A stretch of DNA of 64,000 bases, taken from assembly GCA_017303475.1 (NCBI GenBank), contig JAFLBO010000009.1, positions 62,001 to 126,000 on the forward strand, given 5' to 3'. Numbering within the stretch: position 1 is the first letter of the stretch; each line of letters begins with the position of its first letter. This stretch comes from Chitinophagales bacterium (GTDB lineage Bacteria > Bacteroidota > Bacteroidia > Chitinophagales > Saprospiraceae). Of the stretch, positions 43,561-52,014 are shown in pieces. A program made the position numbers and the translations under genes. Under the pieces are notes generated by a model. The model saw only the letters and a list, made by a program, of their open reading frames with translations, was not told the origin of the DNA and made no database searches.

Positions 43561-44904
43561 ATGTCTAAACCCTCCATTCCAGAAGGTACACGCGATTTTG
43601 GCCCGGAACAGGTGCGCAAACGCCAATATATTTTTGATACCCTGCGTTCGGTATTCGTCAAGTTTGGTTTTCAACCACTTGAAACCCCTGCCATGGAAAA
43701 TCTGAGCACCCTCACCGGCAAATACGGTGAAGAGGGCGATAAATTGTTGTTCAAAATTCTGAACAACGGCGATTTCCTCTCGGGTGCCGATGCTGAGGCG
43801 CTGGCAGCCAAAAATTCCGCAAAACTAACCTCCAGCATTGCTAAAAGAGGGTTGCGTTATGACCTCACGGTTCCTTTTGCCCGTTATGTGGTCATGAACC
43901 GGGGCACGCTTTCTTTCCCATTCAAACGGTATCAGATTCAGCCTGTTTGGCGCGCCGACCGGCCCCAGCGCGGACGTTACCGGGAGTTTTTTCAGTGCGA
44001 TGTGGACGTAATCGGATCGGAATCACTGTTGTATGAAGCCGAACTGGTGCAGATTTACGACGAAGCCTTTGCCAAACTAAACCTTCCTGTAGCCATCAAA
44101 ATCAACAACCGAAAGGTATTGTTTGGCATTGCCGAAGCGGCCGGCATTCCGGATCGGTTCATGGACATGACCGTGGCCGTGGATAAGCTGGATAAAGTGG
44201 GTATTGACGGTGTGCGCAAGGAATTATCCGAACGCGGCATCCCGGATAGCGCCATTGCTACGATTGAAAAAATATTGCAAACGCCTGATATTCAAGCCTT
44301 AAAGCCCATTTTTGCCAACAGTGAAACGGGTTTGAAAGGGCTGGAAGAACTGGAGCGCGTGTTCCAGTTATTATCAGGTGTAACGCTGCAAAACGAGTTG
44401 CGTTTCGACATTACGCTTGCCCGCGGGTTGTCTTATTACACAGGTTGTATTTTTGAAGTGGCGGCTAAAGGATACCAGATGGGCAGTATTGGCGGTGGCG
44501 GACGCTACGCCGATCTTACCGGAGTGTTTGGTGTGCCGGGTTTATCGGGCGTTGGGGTTTCTTTTGGTGCCGACCGGGTGTACGATGTACTGGAAGGTTT
44601 GAACCTGTTTCCGGAGAATCTTTCTGAAAGCATCAAGATTCTGCTGGCTTCCTTTGATGAGCCCAGTTTTGAATATGCTTTTCAATGTGCCACGGCCCTG
44701 CGTCAGGCCGGCATTGCCACCGAAATTTATCCGGAGCCAGGCAAATTGAAAAAACAATTTGAGTACGCTGCCAAGCGCAATGTTCCCTTTGTGGCCATCC
44801 TCGGTGATGCTGAAATGAATAACCGGACATTGACCGTGAAAGATCAGAAAAGCGGGGAACAATGGACCCTTGGTGTGGAGGAGGCTATTGAGCGATTGAA
44901 GTAG
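43561..44904 (+). CDS. hisS: Histidyl-tRNA synthetase
   Basis: A 447-aa class II synthetase. The N-terminus PSIPEGTRDFGPEQ and KYGEEGDKLLFKI (motif 1 region), RYDLTVPFARYV, YQIQPVWRADRPQRGRYREF (motif 2), RGLSYYTGCIFEV (HisA-type motif) and GGGGRYADL (motif 3 region) identify HisRS. The C-terminal anticodon-binding domain follows (~340-447). Full length. Confidence 0.98.
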   Translation: MSKPSIPEGTRDFGPEQVRKRQYIFDTLRSVFVKFGFQPLETPAMENLSTLTGKYGEEGDKLLFKILNNGDFLSGADAEALAAKNSAKLTSSIAKRGLRYDLTVPFARYVVMNRGTLSFPFKRYQIQPVWRADRPQRGRYREFFQCDVDVIGSESLLYEAELVQIYDEAFAKLNLPVAIKINNRKVLFGIAEAAGIPDRFMDMTVAVDKLDKVGIDGVRKELSERGIPDSAIATIEKILQTPDIQALKPIFANSETGLKGLEELERVFQLLSGVTLQNELRFDITLARGLSYYTGCIFEVAAKGYQMGSIGGGGRYADLTGVFGVPGLSGVGVSFGADRVYDVLEGLNLFPENLSESIKILLASFDEPSFEYAFQCATALRQAGIATEIYPEPGKLKKQFEYAAKRNVPFVAILGDAEMNNRTLTVKDQKSGEQWTLGVEEAIERLK

Positions 44905-44911
44905 TTTTTTT

Positions 44912-45047
44912 ACCGCGGAGGCGCAGAGACGCTGAGAGAACATCCTCTGCGCCTCCGCGCCTCCGCAGTAAAAAAAAACCTCTGCGTCTCTGCGCCTCTG
45001 CGGTAAAAAAAAACTCTGCGTCTCTGCGCCTCCGCGGTAAAAAAACT
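44912..45047. repeat. Octamer CTCYGCGC arrays separated by poly-A
   Basis: TTTTTTTACCGCGGAGGCGC on the left, then three successive blocks CCTCTGCG/CCTCCGCG...GTAAAAA. Each right-hand block ends in CGCAGTAAAA or CGCGGTAAAA, the inverse of the left end, so the left arm can pair with any of three partners. Confidence 0.88.
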
Positions 45048-45074
45048 AATAATCAAAAACCACCCAAACCGATT

Positions 45075-45794
45075 ATGACACCGCCAAAATGGTTCAGTAC
45101 TGTTATCTTCTTGTTGCTGGTTGCACAGGCCAACGCGCAACTGACCGATTACGATGCCATTATTCAGCCCGTTGATGCCAAGGCGCGCGATATTGCGGAA
45201 TACATGGTACAACTGGCCTGGCTCAACAGCCCGGAGGGCCGCATTGCTGAGGCGGAGTTGCTTAATGCTAAAAGCGACAATAAAAACATCCGTAAAGAAT
45301 GGATGCGCGATGTAAACGCCTCCTTCAACCTCAACGAAACCAACCTGCGCGGGGCCGATACCCTTGGCAATGTGTTTTTTCCGCGATACAATTTTGGCTT
45401 GACCCTGAATTTGTACAATATTCTCAGTCAGTCGGAAAAAAACAACATTGGAAAACGCAGAATGAGCATTGCAGAGGAACGCATCAGGCAGCGCAAGCGC
45501 GAAATCCGCGCCGATGCCCTCAGTGCCTGGGCTAATTTTAAACTGGCGAGGGAAATTTTTAAGGAACGTAGCACGGTAGAGCTGGATTTGAACAACAATT
45601 TTATCCTCATTCAGCAACTGTACAAAAGCGACGAAGCCACCCTGGAGCAATACACCACCACCTCAGCCGCATACTACCAGGCCCGTGAAGCCCGAATCCG
45701 TGCCCAAACAGAAATGGATATTGCCCGTTTCCGCCTGGAAGAGATCATTGGTATCCGTTGGGATCAGGTACAGCACCCGGATGTGGAGCGGTAG
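45075..45794 (+). CDS. TolC-like outer-membrane efflux protein, half length
   Basis: A 239-aa exported protein with a signal peptide (ending QANAQ). It shows one outer-membrane-efflux (OEP) repeat: VNASFNLNETNL ... YNFGLTLNLYNILSQSEKNNIGKRRM and a long coiled coil to the end. Normal TolC proteins have two such repeats and about 420-480 aa, so this is a half-size form, as seen in some Bacteroidota, or a truncated gene whose end was replaced: the last codons GAG CGG TAG enter a heptamer array. No pump genes adjacent. Confidence 0.7.
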   Translation: MTPPKWFSTVIFLLLVAQANAQLTDYDAIIQPVDAKARDIAEYMVQLAWLNSPEGRIAEAELLNAKSDNKNIRKEWMRDVNASFNLNETNLRGADTLGNVFFPRYNFGLTLNLYNILSQSEKNNIGKRRMSIAEERIRQRKREIRADALSAWANFKLAREIFKERSTVELDLNNNFILIQQLYKSDEATLEQYTTTSAAYYQAREARIRAQTEMDIARFRLEEIIGIRWDQVQHPDVER

Positions 45795-45851
45795 ACGGCT
45801 TACGGTAGACGGCCTACGGTAGACGGTGGACGGCCTACGGTGGACGGACGG
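45789..45851 (+). repeat. Heptamer ACGGNNN array, single arm
   Basis: CGGTAG stop of the TolC-like gene, then ACGGCTT, ACGGTAG, ACGGCCT, ACGGTGG units to 45851. No inverted partner here, unlike other loci. Confidence 0.9.
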
Positions 45852-45890
45852 TTTTAGGGAAATATTCCGGAAATACGTTGGGCATAATTC

Positions 45891-45898
45891 TACCTTTG
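45891..45898 (+). promoter_or_regulatory. Bacteroidota -7 box (TACCTTTG)
   Basis: TAnnTTTG about 100 bp before the OmpH-like gene. The leader would include the C8-TTCA-G4 palindrome and the CTCAAACA array. Confidence 0.45.
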
Positions 45899-45948
45899 CC
45901 GGTGAAAAGGCACGCCCCCCCCTTCAGGGGCTGGGGGCCCGCACGCCA

Positions 45949-45995
45949 ACTCAAACACTCGAACACTCAAGCACTCAAATACTCAGGCACTCGAA
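45949..45995 (+). repeat. CTCAAACA octamer array
   Basis: Six CTCAAACA-like copies (CTCGAACA, CTCAAGCA, CTCAAATA, CTCAGGCA) end directly at the OmpH start codon. The same CGCCAACTCAAACACTC array is at 59325-59373. Confidence 0.9.
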
Positions 45996-45996
45996 T

Positions 45997-46584
45997 ATGA
46001 AAAATCTGCCACTTATCCTCAATATCATTCTTTTTGCACTGGTTGGTCATTTGTACTACCTGAATTCGCAGAAATCAGGTGGGAGCGCTCCACAGGCCAT
46101 TTTGCCACCAACTAGTCAGACTGGCGGTGCGCGTATTGCTTATGTGAATGCAGATACCCTCGATGCCAAGTATGAGTGGTTGAAAGAACAAAAAACGGCT
46201 ATTGAACAACGTTTGGCCAATGCTGAAAAAAGTCTGGCCGGTAAAGAAGAGGCATTGATGAAAGATGCGGCAGCCCTGCAGCAAAAATTCCAGGAAGGCA
46301 ATATGACCCAGGCTGAAGCCGAAAAACAGCAGGCAGTGCTCATGCAGCGTGGCCAAAAGCTGGAAGAAGAAAAGATGCGCCTCAGCAAATCCCTGAGCGA
46401 AGACCAGAAAAAAGCGTTTGACGACCTTTACGCCAACGTAGAAGCCAAGCTCAAAACCTTGTCGTCGCAGATCGGTTACGATTACATCCTGTCGTATTCC
46501 CGCGGCGGACAAATCCTGATGGCCAACGACAGCCTCGACATCACCAAACAGGTGCTGGAACTGCTCAACGCCAAGGATAAATAA
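45997..46584 (+). CDS. OmpH/Skp family periplasmic chaperone-like protein
   Basis: A 195-aa protein. I start at ATG 45997 (MKNLPLILNIILFALVGHLYY), which gives a signal anchor; the open frame upstream is repeat DNA. RIAYVNADTLDAKYEWLKEQ is the typical OmpH opening strand, followed by a long Glu/Lys/Gln coiled coil (~70-145) and a C-terminal strand (YDYILSYSRGGQILMANDSLDIT). Skp-type proteins hold unfolded outer-membrane proteins. The GNAT gene starts 8 bp downstream. Confidence 0.9.
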   Translation: MKNLPLILNIILFALVGHLYYLNSQKSGGSAPQAILPPTSQTGGARIAYVNADTLDAKYEWLKEQKTAIEQRLANAEKSLAGKEEALMKDAAALQQKFQEGNMTQAEAEKQQAVLMQRGQKLEEEKMRLSKSLSEDQKKAFDDLYANVEAKLKTLSSQIGYDYILSYSRGGQILMANDSLDITKQVLELLNAKDK

Positions 46585-46592
46585 GCATCCAC

Positions 46593-47093
46593 ATGGCGCT
46601 CATTTCCCTGCGCAAGGCCACTGAAGCCGATATTCCGCAAATCCGTAGTCTGGCAGAAAAAATCTGGTGGGAGCACTACCCGGAAATCATCAGCAATGAC
46701 CAGATAGCCTACATGCTGGAGTTGATGTACTCCGATGCGGCCCTGCGCCGACAAATGAACGAAGAAGGTCAGGAGCTGTGGCTCCCGGAAGAAAACGGCC
46801 AGGCACTGGGTTTTTTGGCCATAACCCCAACCCCTTTAGGGGCAGGGGAAGGGGAATATTTCCTGAACAAATTTTACCTCGATTCTCGCGAACGCGGCCT
46901 GGGTACCATCGTTTTTGAGTTGATGCTGGCGCGATATCCGGATCTCAAAACGCTGCGTTTGCGAGTGAACCGGCGGAATTACAAAAGCGTCAATTTTTAC
47001 TTCAAAGTGGGCTTCCGCATTGAATTTTGTATTGATACACCGTTTGGGGAGGGGTATGTAATGGATGATTTTCAAATGATTTACCGGGTATAA
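46593..47093 (+). CDS. GNAT family N-acetyltransferase
   Basis: A 166-aa acetyl-CoA-dependent transferase. ISLRKATEADIPQIRSLAEK is the N-terminal strand/helix; FYLDSRERGLGTIVFELML is the acetyl-CoA pyrophosphate loop (R/Q-x-x-G-x-G/A position RGLGT); LRVNRRNYKSVNFYFKVGF is the C-terminal N-x-x-x-x-x-FY-x-x-x-GF motif. Between strands 3 and 4, residues TPTPLGAGEG are encoded by an inserted palindrome (46825-46854). Substrate unknown. tadA follows by 1 bp. Confidence 0.92.
   Translation: MALISLRKATEADIPQIRSLAEKIWWEHYPEIISNDQIAYMLELMYSDAALRRQMNEEGQELWLPEENGQALGFLAITPTPLGAGEGEYFLNKFYLDSRERGLGTIVFELMLARYPDLKTLRLRVNRRNYKSVNFYFKVGFRIEFCIDTPFGEGYVMDDFQMIYRV
46825..46854. repeat. In-frame palindromic repeat inside the GNAT gene
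   Basis: CCCCAACCCCTTTAGGGGCA followed by GGGGAAGGGG. C-rich and G-rich arms pair around TTTA. It replaces the normally short beta-hairpin loop with TPTPLGAGEG and resembles the C8-TTCA-G8 element in the E1 gene. Confidence 0.75.
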
Positions 47094-47094
47094 T

Positions 47095-47541
47095 ATGCTG
47101 TCTGTTCACTCCGACGATTATTTCATGAAACAAGCCCTTGCAGAGGCCCAAAAAGCCTTTGAGGACGGGGAGGTGCCGGTGGGTGCTGTGATTGTGTGCG
47201 AAGGCAGAATCATTGCCCGTGCCCACAACCAAACAGAAATGCTCACGGATGTGACAGCCCATGCCGAAATACTCGCCGTAACGGCTGCCAGTAGCTATCT
47301 GGGCAGCAAATATCTTCAGGATTGTACCCTGTATGTCACCCTCGAACCCTGCGTCATGTGTGCGGGCGCGCTAGCCTGGGCGCAACTTGGCCGGGTAGTG
47401 TACGCTGCCTCGGATGATAAGCGCGGGTTCATGCTTCACGGCGGCAAAGACCTCCTGCACCCCAAAACCAAACTGGAAATGGGCATCATGCAGGAAGAAT
47501 GCGGGCAGCTGGTGAGTAGTTTTTTTAAGGGGAAACGATAG
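47095..47541 (+). CDS. tadA: tRNA-specific adenosine(34) deaminase
   Basis: A 148-aa zinc deaminase that converts A34 to inosine in tRNA-Arg(ACG). Zinc ligands: H56 in THAE-type TAHAEIL with catalytic E58, and C86/C89 in PCVMCAGA. VPVGAVIV is also typical. Starts 1 bp after the GNAT stop, probably co-transcribed. Confidence 0.95.
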   Translation: MLSVHSDDYFMKQALAEAQKAFEDGEVPVGAVIVCEGRIIARAHNQTEMLTDVTAHAEILAVTAASSYLGSKYLQDCTLYVTLEPCVMCAGALAWAQLGRVVYAASDDKRGFMLHGGKDLLHPKTKLEMGIMQEECGQLVSSFFKGKR

Positions 47542-47548
47542 TAAGTTT

Positions 47549-47636
47549 TTACCGCAGAGGCGCTGAGTCGCAGAGGGGCGTTTATTTAATATTTTCAACT
47601 ATCCCCTCTGCGCCTCCGCGCCTCCGCGGTAAAACT
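47549..47636. repeat. Octamer CGCAGAGG inverted array (terminator-like)
   Basis: TTTTTACCGCAGAGGCGCTG ... GCAGAGGGG pairs with CCCCTCTGCGCCTCCGCG ... CGGTAAAA. Just after it lies AAACTGAGAGTCTCACT (47648-47664), one half of the palindromic core seen at 17407, 18627 and 56076. Confidence 0.85.
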
Positions 47637-47739
47637 ACTTTTGCTTAAACTGAGAGTCTCACTCCACAGTTAAGCATTCAGCACTTTTAACGGAAATTGC
47701 AAGCCAGGAAGACGGATTCAACGAAGTTTTGCGGATGAT

Positions 47740-48381
47740 CTACTCATCTACAATTTTAACATCAAATGTCCCTTCATGAAAATAGAATTTGCTGGGGTAC
47801 AGCTGATATTCAACCCAAGTAGTATCAATGACGAAGTGAATATTGAATCTGCCTCGGACCCGCTGATTGAGGTTATCTATCTCAAGGATTTCAAATTCAT
47901 TGTCCGGATAGGCAGGATCAACATTCCAGCCTGAAAGGAAAACGTCATCGTCCATATAGACAAAACCACCTGTAACAGTATCGTTCTTGAACCCAGTCAT
48001 ATAGCTGACAGGATACTTGCCTACCTTATTGGGCACGACAAATATAATACCCTCTGCATTAAAAAATGCGGTATCGCCTGGAGCAAAAATATAGGGGTAA
48101 CCCGTATGTCCGGAAATAATAAAGTGTTGGTCTGATGCAAACGCTATCTTAGCTTTTCCGGAAGCCTTCCATTCCCGACAGGTTTTAAAGGCTTTGATAT
48201 AACCATTTTCCATCGTGCCGGGGTAAAAAATTTCGATAGTGTCTTCACAACTTAGCGTATCAACGGGCATCTCAATCGTATCCGTGGGTTCAGGGTCTGG
48301 CCGGGTAAATTCATCGTGTGTACAAGCAGGCATTAGCAAAACTAAGCCTGCTGTCAAAAGTGCAAAAATGAGGTCTTTCAT
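47740..48381 (-). CDS. Lipoprotein of unknown function
   Basis: A 213-aa protein with a lipoprotein signal (LMPAC, Cys20, then a Pro/Asp/Thr-rich linker RPDPEPTDTIEMP). The body is predicted beta-rich with aromatic and Asp/Gly loops (FAPGDTAFFNAEG, VYMDDDVFLSGWN). No family recognised. Lower GC than neighbours. Isolated between repeat regions. Confidence 0.65.
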   Translation of the reverse strand: MKDLIFALLTAGLVLLMPACTHDEFTRPDPEPTDTIEMPVDTLSCEDTIEIFYPGTMENGYIKAFKTCREWKASGKAKIAFASDQHFIISGHTGYPYIFAPGDTAFFNAEGIIFVVPNKVGKYPVSYMTGFKNDTVTGGFVYMDDDVFLSGWNVDPAYPDNEFEILEIDNLNQRVRGRFNIHFVIDTTWVEYQLYPSKFYFHEGTFDVKIVDE

Positions 48382-48511
48382 GTTGTGTTTATTGGATAGT
48401 AGTTCGTAACGTCGCTATGCAAATCTACGAACTCATTTTTATCTCAAATGCTTTTCAGACATACTCTGGCACATACATTCCCTCCTTCTTGATGCCTTAC
48501 ACATTACCCCC

Positions 48512-48576
48512 TCCGCGCCTCCGCGCCTCCGCGCCTCCGCGGTAAATAAACCCTCCGCGCCTCCGCAGTAAAAAAT
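48512..48576 (+). repeat. Octamer CTCCGCGC array
   Basis: CCTCCGCG repeated five times then CGGTAAATAAA, followed by a second CCTCCGCGCCTCCGCAGTAA block. Direct, no inverted partner; ends about 35 bp before the next gene. Confidence 0.9.
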
Positions 48577-48609
48577 CCCTACTTTTACCCCAAATTATAC
48601 CCACTTACC

Positions 48610-50886
48610 GTGTCTGTCTTTTCACGTATTCCTGCGAAATATCACCTCTGGTTGGGCGCTCTGGCTACGGCACTGTTGCTGTTTTTCCTGGCTAAACCCA
48701 TTTTCAAGGATTATTTTACCCAACCCAACAGCATGATGTACTCCTTTGGAGGAGATGCGCTGATGCTGTATTACAACCCGGCCTACCATACGCGGTACGA
48801 CGATGGTTCTACCCTTCGTTCCATGGGGTATCCGGACGGGGAATACATCTACCTCACGGACGCACAGGGATCCCTTTCCAACGTCATGCAGTGGGTACAC
48901 AGGCATGTTACGGATCTTTCCTACGATACGGTGGGTTGGGTGAATGGCTTCAACCTGTATTTGCTCTTTGCTGCAGTTATTTTCGTTTTTTTATTGCTGA
49001 GGGCGTTTAAAGTACACATGGCTACAGCCATCCTGCTGGCGCCCATGATCGTGCTGTTATCACCGCAGATTCGGCGCATGGGTGGACACTTCGGGCTGGC
49101 GTACCCCTTTTTGATTCCCCTGGCCATGCTTTGGTTTGTGCGCAAATACCGGGTAGGCGTTTTGGAAAAACGTGATGCACTGATGTTGCTGGTGTCTTTG
49201 TTTTTCACGTTCAACAATCCATATGTTGGGTTCAACATCAACTTTTTCCTCATACTGGCAGGCTTGGTCATGTTTGCGGCAGGAGGGTTCAAACGGAGCA
49301 ACTGGAAAACGCCGGCCATCATTGCGGGCATGGGATTGCTCTCGCTGGGCATGGTGTTTCTGGATTTCAAGCTTTTTGACCCCGTTCACGACCGCCTGAA
49401 CCCGCAGTGGGGCTTTTTCTTTTATCACGCCACTTTCGAGGGCTTGTTTCATCCGCCGGATTCCATTTTGTACCAATGGCTGGTGCGCAACAAAATCATG
49501 GTTTCGGAGGTGGAGTTTGAGGCCATGCTGAATGTGGGTATGGTGACAACCCTGTGTTTGGCAGTGATGCTGCTGCTCGCGTTGGCGGGTATTTTTCTCC
49601 GCAAAAACAAACCGGCATTGCAGAAGCTTTTGCCGGAAAACCGCATCCTCCTGGGCGCATCCCTGCTGTTGTTCCTGCTGGCTGCCAATACCAGCATCCT
49701 TCCCGTTTCGGAGCCCTGGCTGGAAAAAAATATGGGCTGGATGCTCATGTTCAAGGCTTCCGGCCGACTGGGCTGGACGGCCTATTTTGCCCTCACCATT
49801 ACGGCTGCGGTGTTCATAGACCGACTTTTCCGGGTTACTTCGCCGAATTACATGGCCGCAGTATTCCTGATTTCGGTGGTTTCGCTGTGGAATGCAGAAA
49901 TCAACCAGTACATCCGTCCCAAATTCAGTGAAGTATTCAATGAAAACTTCTTCGACCGGCAGCATGAGGAAGAAATCCTGAACATACTGAAGGAGAACAA
50001 GGTAAATCCGGCCGAGTATCAGGCCATGATGAGCGTGCCCAAGATGATCTCCTGGTCGGATAAGGTGTTGTCGCGGATCAATTACCGCACCCAGATGTCG
50101 AGTGTGCGTATTTCCTTGGCTACGGGTTTGCCGATGGTGAACAGCATGTTGTCGCGCATAGGCTTGAACCACAGTCTTGAGCGCGTGCAGATGTTGTCCA
50201 ATCCGCTCATTGAACGCACATTGGTGTCCAGGTTCCCCAATCAGAAAGACATATTGCTGGTGGTGGGATCGGATGCCTTGCCGGAGTTGAAGGGCGGCGA
50301 AAAATACATGGTGGATATATCCGAAAAAGTGGCCACCAGCAAGGATTTCTCCCTGTTCCGGCTTAAAGTGGCTGATATCAACAACAACGCAGCGTTGCTG
50401 GCAGCCCGGGCAGCTTTCCAGAGCGGCAATCAGCCGTCGCCCACCTTCCATCTTGGCTTCGAGGATCAATCCGGCCAGCCGGCATTTTACGGAAAAGGTA
50501 GTCTGGAAGTACCCAAAGGAGAGGCTTCCGTAGCGGAATGGGTAAACAGTTTTCCCAGAGATACAGTAATGAACTTTTCGGCCTGGACCTACGTGGATGC
50601 GCGCCTGCGCGGCCCGGGGTTCTGGATGCTCAGCGTACGCGATGCTTCCGGTGGTGAGGTAGAGCCCATCAAGCTCGAAACCCGCCTGTCTAACGATGTA
50701 CAAAACAGCTGGATGCGTTCAGAGGCCAAATTCTGGATTCCGCAGGGCGGAAAAGTAACCATCAAGACTTTTGGTTACAAACCCATGCTGGTAGATGAGG
50801 TCATGTTGTGGCCCAAGGGGATGTCGCCAGTGGTGTATGATGGTGGAGAGGAGTTTATGTTTGAGGGGGTAAGGGTGAGGAAGTAG
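48610..50886 (+). CDS. Large polytopic membrane protein, glycosyltransferase-like (YfhO/GT-C type)
   Basis: A 758-aa protein starting at GTG 48610 (MSVFSRIPAKYHLWLG); an ATG start is not available near the first helix. About 10-12 transmembrane helices fill residues 15-440, then a ~300-residue soluble part with beta-sandwich character. An early periplasmic loop (YSFGGDALMLYYNPAYH) holds an acidic D as in GT-C lipid-linked-sugar glycosyltransferases. Likely surface-glycan assembly; donor and acceptor unknown. Confidence 0.65.
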   Translation: MSVFSRIPAKYHLWLGALATALLLFFLAKPIFKDYFTQPNSMMYSFGGDALMLYYNPAYHTRYDDGSTLRSMGYPDGEYIYLTDAQGSLSNVMQWVHRHVTDLSYDTVGWVNGFNLYLLFAAVIFVFLLLRAFKVHMATAILLAPMIVLLSPQIRRMGGHFGLAYPFLIPLAMLWFVRKYRVGVLEKRDALMLLVSLFFTFNNPYVGFNINFFLILAGLVMFAAGGFKRSNWKTPAIIAGMGLLSLGMVFLDFKLFDPVHDRLNPQWGFFFYHATFEGLFHPPDSILYQWLVRNKIMVSEVEFEAMLNVGMVTTLCLAVMLLLALAGIFLRKNKPALQKLLPENRILLGASLLLFLLAANTSILPVSEPWLEKNMGWMLMFKASGRLGWTAYFALTITAAVFIDRLFRVTSPNYMAAVFLISVVSLWNAEINQYIRPKFSEVFNENFFDRQHEEEILNILKENKVNPAEYQAMMSVPKMISWSDKVLSRINYRTQMSSVRISLATGLPMVNSMLSRIGLNHSLERVQMLSNPLIERTLVSRFPNQKDILLVVGSDALPELKGGEKYMVDISEKVATSKDFSLFRLKVADINNNAALLAARAAFQSGNQPSPTFHLGFEDQSGQPAFYGKGSLEVPKGEASVAEWVNSFPRDTVMNFSAWTYVDARLRGPGFWMLSVRDASGGEVEPIKLETRLSNDVQNSWMRSEAKFWIPQGGKVTIKTFGYKPMLVDEVMLWPKGMSPVVYDGGEEFMFEGVRVRK

Positions 50887-50912
50887 GGGGGGACTTTCTT
50901 CAAATAACTTGA

Positions 50913-50920
50913 TACTTTTG
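50913..50920 (+). promoter_or_regulatory. Bacteroidota -7 box (TACTTTTG)
   Basis: TAnnTTTG about 125 bp upstream of the ART-like gene, at the point where base composition turns AT-rich. Confidence 0.4.
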
Positions 50921-51045
50921 TGCCGTAGGTGCAAATTTGTAATAAAGAGGGTGCAGAGTTTGGTTACACCGTGTAATAGGTAAGATTTGGAACAAATCTT
51001 GCTTTTGTTTTTAAAATACCTTCTAATTTTTAATTCAATCACTAA

Positions 51046-51621
51046 ATGGAAAAAGTCACAATTGAAGGATTTCATGGGACGGGTATTGAAAATATTAAAT
51101 CAATTCTTGAAGAAAGATTCATTTATACACATCGTGAAGATCATTGGCTGGGGCAGGGTTTCTATTTTTACTCAGACATTAACTTGGCACTTTGGTGGAT
51201 AAAGCGCAAAAAAGGAGTTGATGATGGCAGTGGTTGTGCTGTGATAAGGGCAGTTTTTGAATGTATGAAGGAACAATGGCTTGACCTTGATACTGTCCCT
51301 GGAATGGATTATTTTTTAAGTGAAGTCAGTTCCATACTGACTAATGAAAGTACTAATGTTAGCCTAAAATTTAGGGCTGGATCATTTTCTGATGAAATAA
51401 AGAATCTTTGCTTTGCCTTAGACCTACTGAAAAGAGTACGTGGTATAAAATTAATTGCTTTAACATTTAGGAAAGATAAACCTACTTACGCTAGTGAAAG
51501 TATAGCAACCTTTAAACGTAATTTTTTTCCTCTCCCCAAAGATGTTATTTACCAAGAAAGACAAATCTGTTGTAGTGCAAATGCTATAATCTCGTCAAAA
51601 ACTGTAGTTTTTCCGAATTAA
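51046..51621 (+). CDS. ADP-ribosyltransferase-like protein, toxin candidate
   Basis: A 191-aa protein. The N-terminal FHGTG (H10-G11-T12), the WLGQGFYFYSD block (34-44) and a late Glu in YQERQICC (E171) are placed like the H-Y-E active site of PARP/Tpt1-like ADP-ribosyltransferases, and the pattern HGT...IL...F...WLG.G.YF recurs in uncharacterised accessory proteins of bacteria. That it binds NAD is inference. The gene is AT-rich and sits 90 bp upstream of a small YALAA-tailed protein and a SecB-like chaperone, the order toxin-antitoxin-chaperone. No signal peptide, so cytosolic. Confidence 0.55.
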   Translation: MEKVTIEGFHGTGIENIKSILEERFIYTHREDHWLGQGFYFYSDINLALWWIKRKKGVDDGSGCAVIRAVFECMKEQWLDLDTVPGMDYFLSEVSSILTNESTNVSLKFRAGSFSDEIKNLCFALDLLKRVRGIKLIALTFRKDKPTYASESIATFKRNFFPLPKDVIYQERQICCSANAIISSKTVVFPN

Positions 51622-51633
51622 GAACTTATTGGC

Positions 51634-51663
51634 TTTGATTTTGTTATGATGTTTGTACCTTTG
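51634..51663 (+). promoter_or_regulatory. Strong Bacteroidota promoter
   Basis: TTTG (51634-51637), 18 bp, TACCTTTG (51656-51663), about 50 bp before the next start codon. The YALAA-tailed/SecB pair can thus be expressed independently of the ART-like gene. Confidence 0.65.
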
Positions 51664-51711
51664 CGATTACTCAATCTGTACTAATCCCTTTTTTACTCAA
51701 CCTCTTGATTC

Positions 51712-52011
51712 ATGGAAAATACAGCAGATATTATTCGAGACCTTGCCAATTTGTATGGAATTGAGATACTTGACAATCCCACTGGTCATCTTTTGATAGA
51801 CTCTAATGGTGTTGAGCGGCCATTCGTGCAAGGTGACATTATAAATCATTTTGGCCTGAATACTTCTGATGTCGAGGGAGCATCGACACTTGATTGTCGA
51901 TTAGTAAACACTGATTTCAAGCTAAATAATCAGAGAAGTACGATTTTTCAAACTCAACACTCAGAAACTACTGAATTGATTGCAAACAATCAGTATGCCT
52001 TGGCGGCTTAA
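51712..52011 (+). CDS. 99-aa protein with C-terminal ssrA-like degron, antitoxin candidate
   Basis: Sequence starts MENTADIIRDLANLYGIEIL and ends ELIANNQYALAA. The final YALAA equals the end of the tmRNA (ssrA) peptide tag that marks proteins for ClpXP (known: tags commonly end in ALAA). No known domain in the body; a helix at the N-terminus and a beta stretch (GHLLIDSNGVERPF) are visible. The gene is 3 bp upstream of a SecB-like chaperone gene. A built-in degron plus a chaperone partner fits an unstable antitoxin; not proven. Confidence 0.6.
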   Translation: MENTADIIRDLANLYGIEILDNPTGHLLIDSNGVERPFVQGDIINHFGLNTSDVEGASTLDCRLVNTDFKLNNQRSTIFQTQHSETTELIANNQYALAA

Positions 52012-52014
52012 ATA

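Noticed and set aside
49060..50703. 547-codon open frame on the minus strand
   Set aside because: Lies antisense to the large membrane protein gene, is His/Gln-rich without any domain, and arises from codon bias of the real gene.
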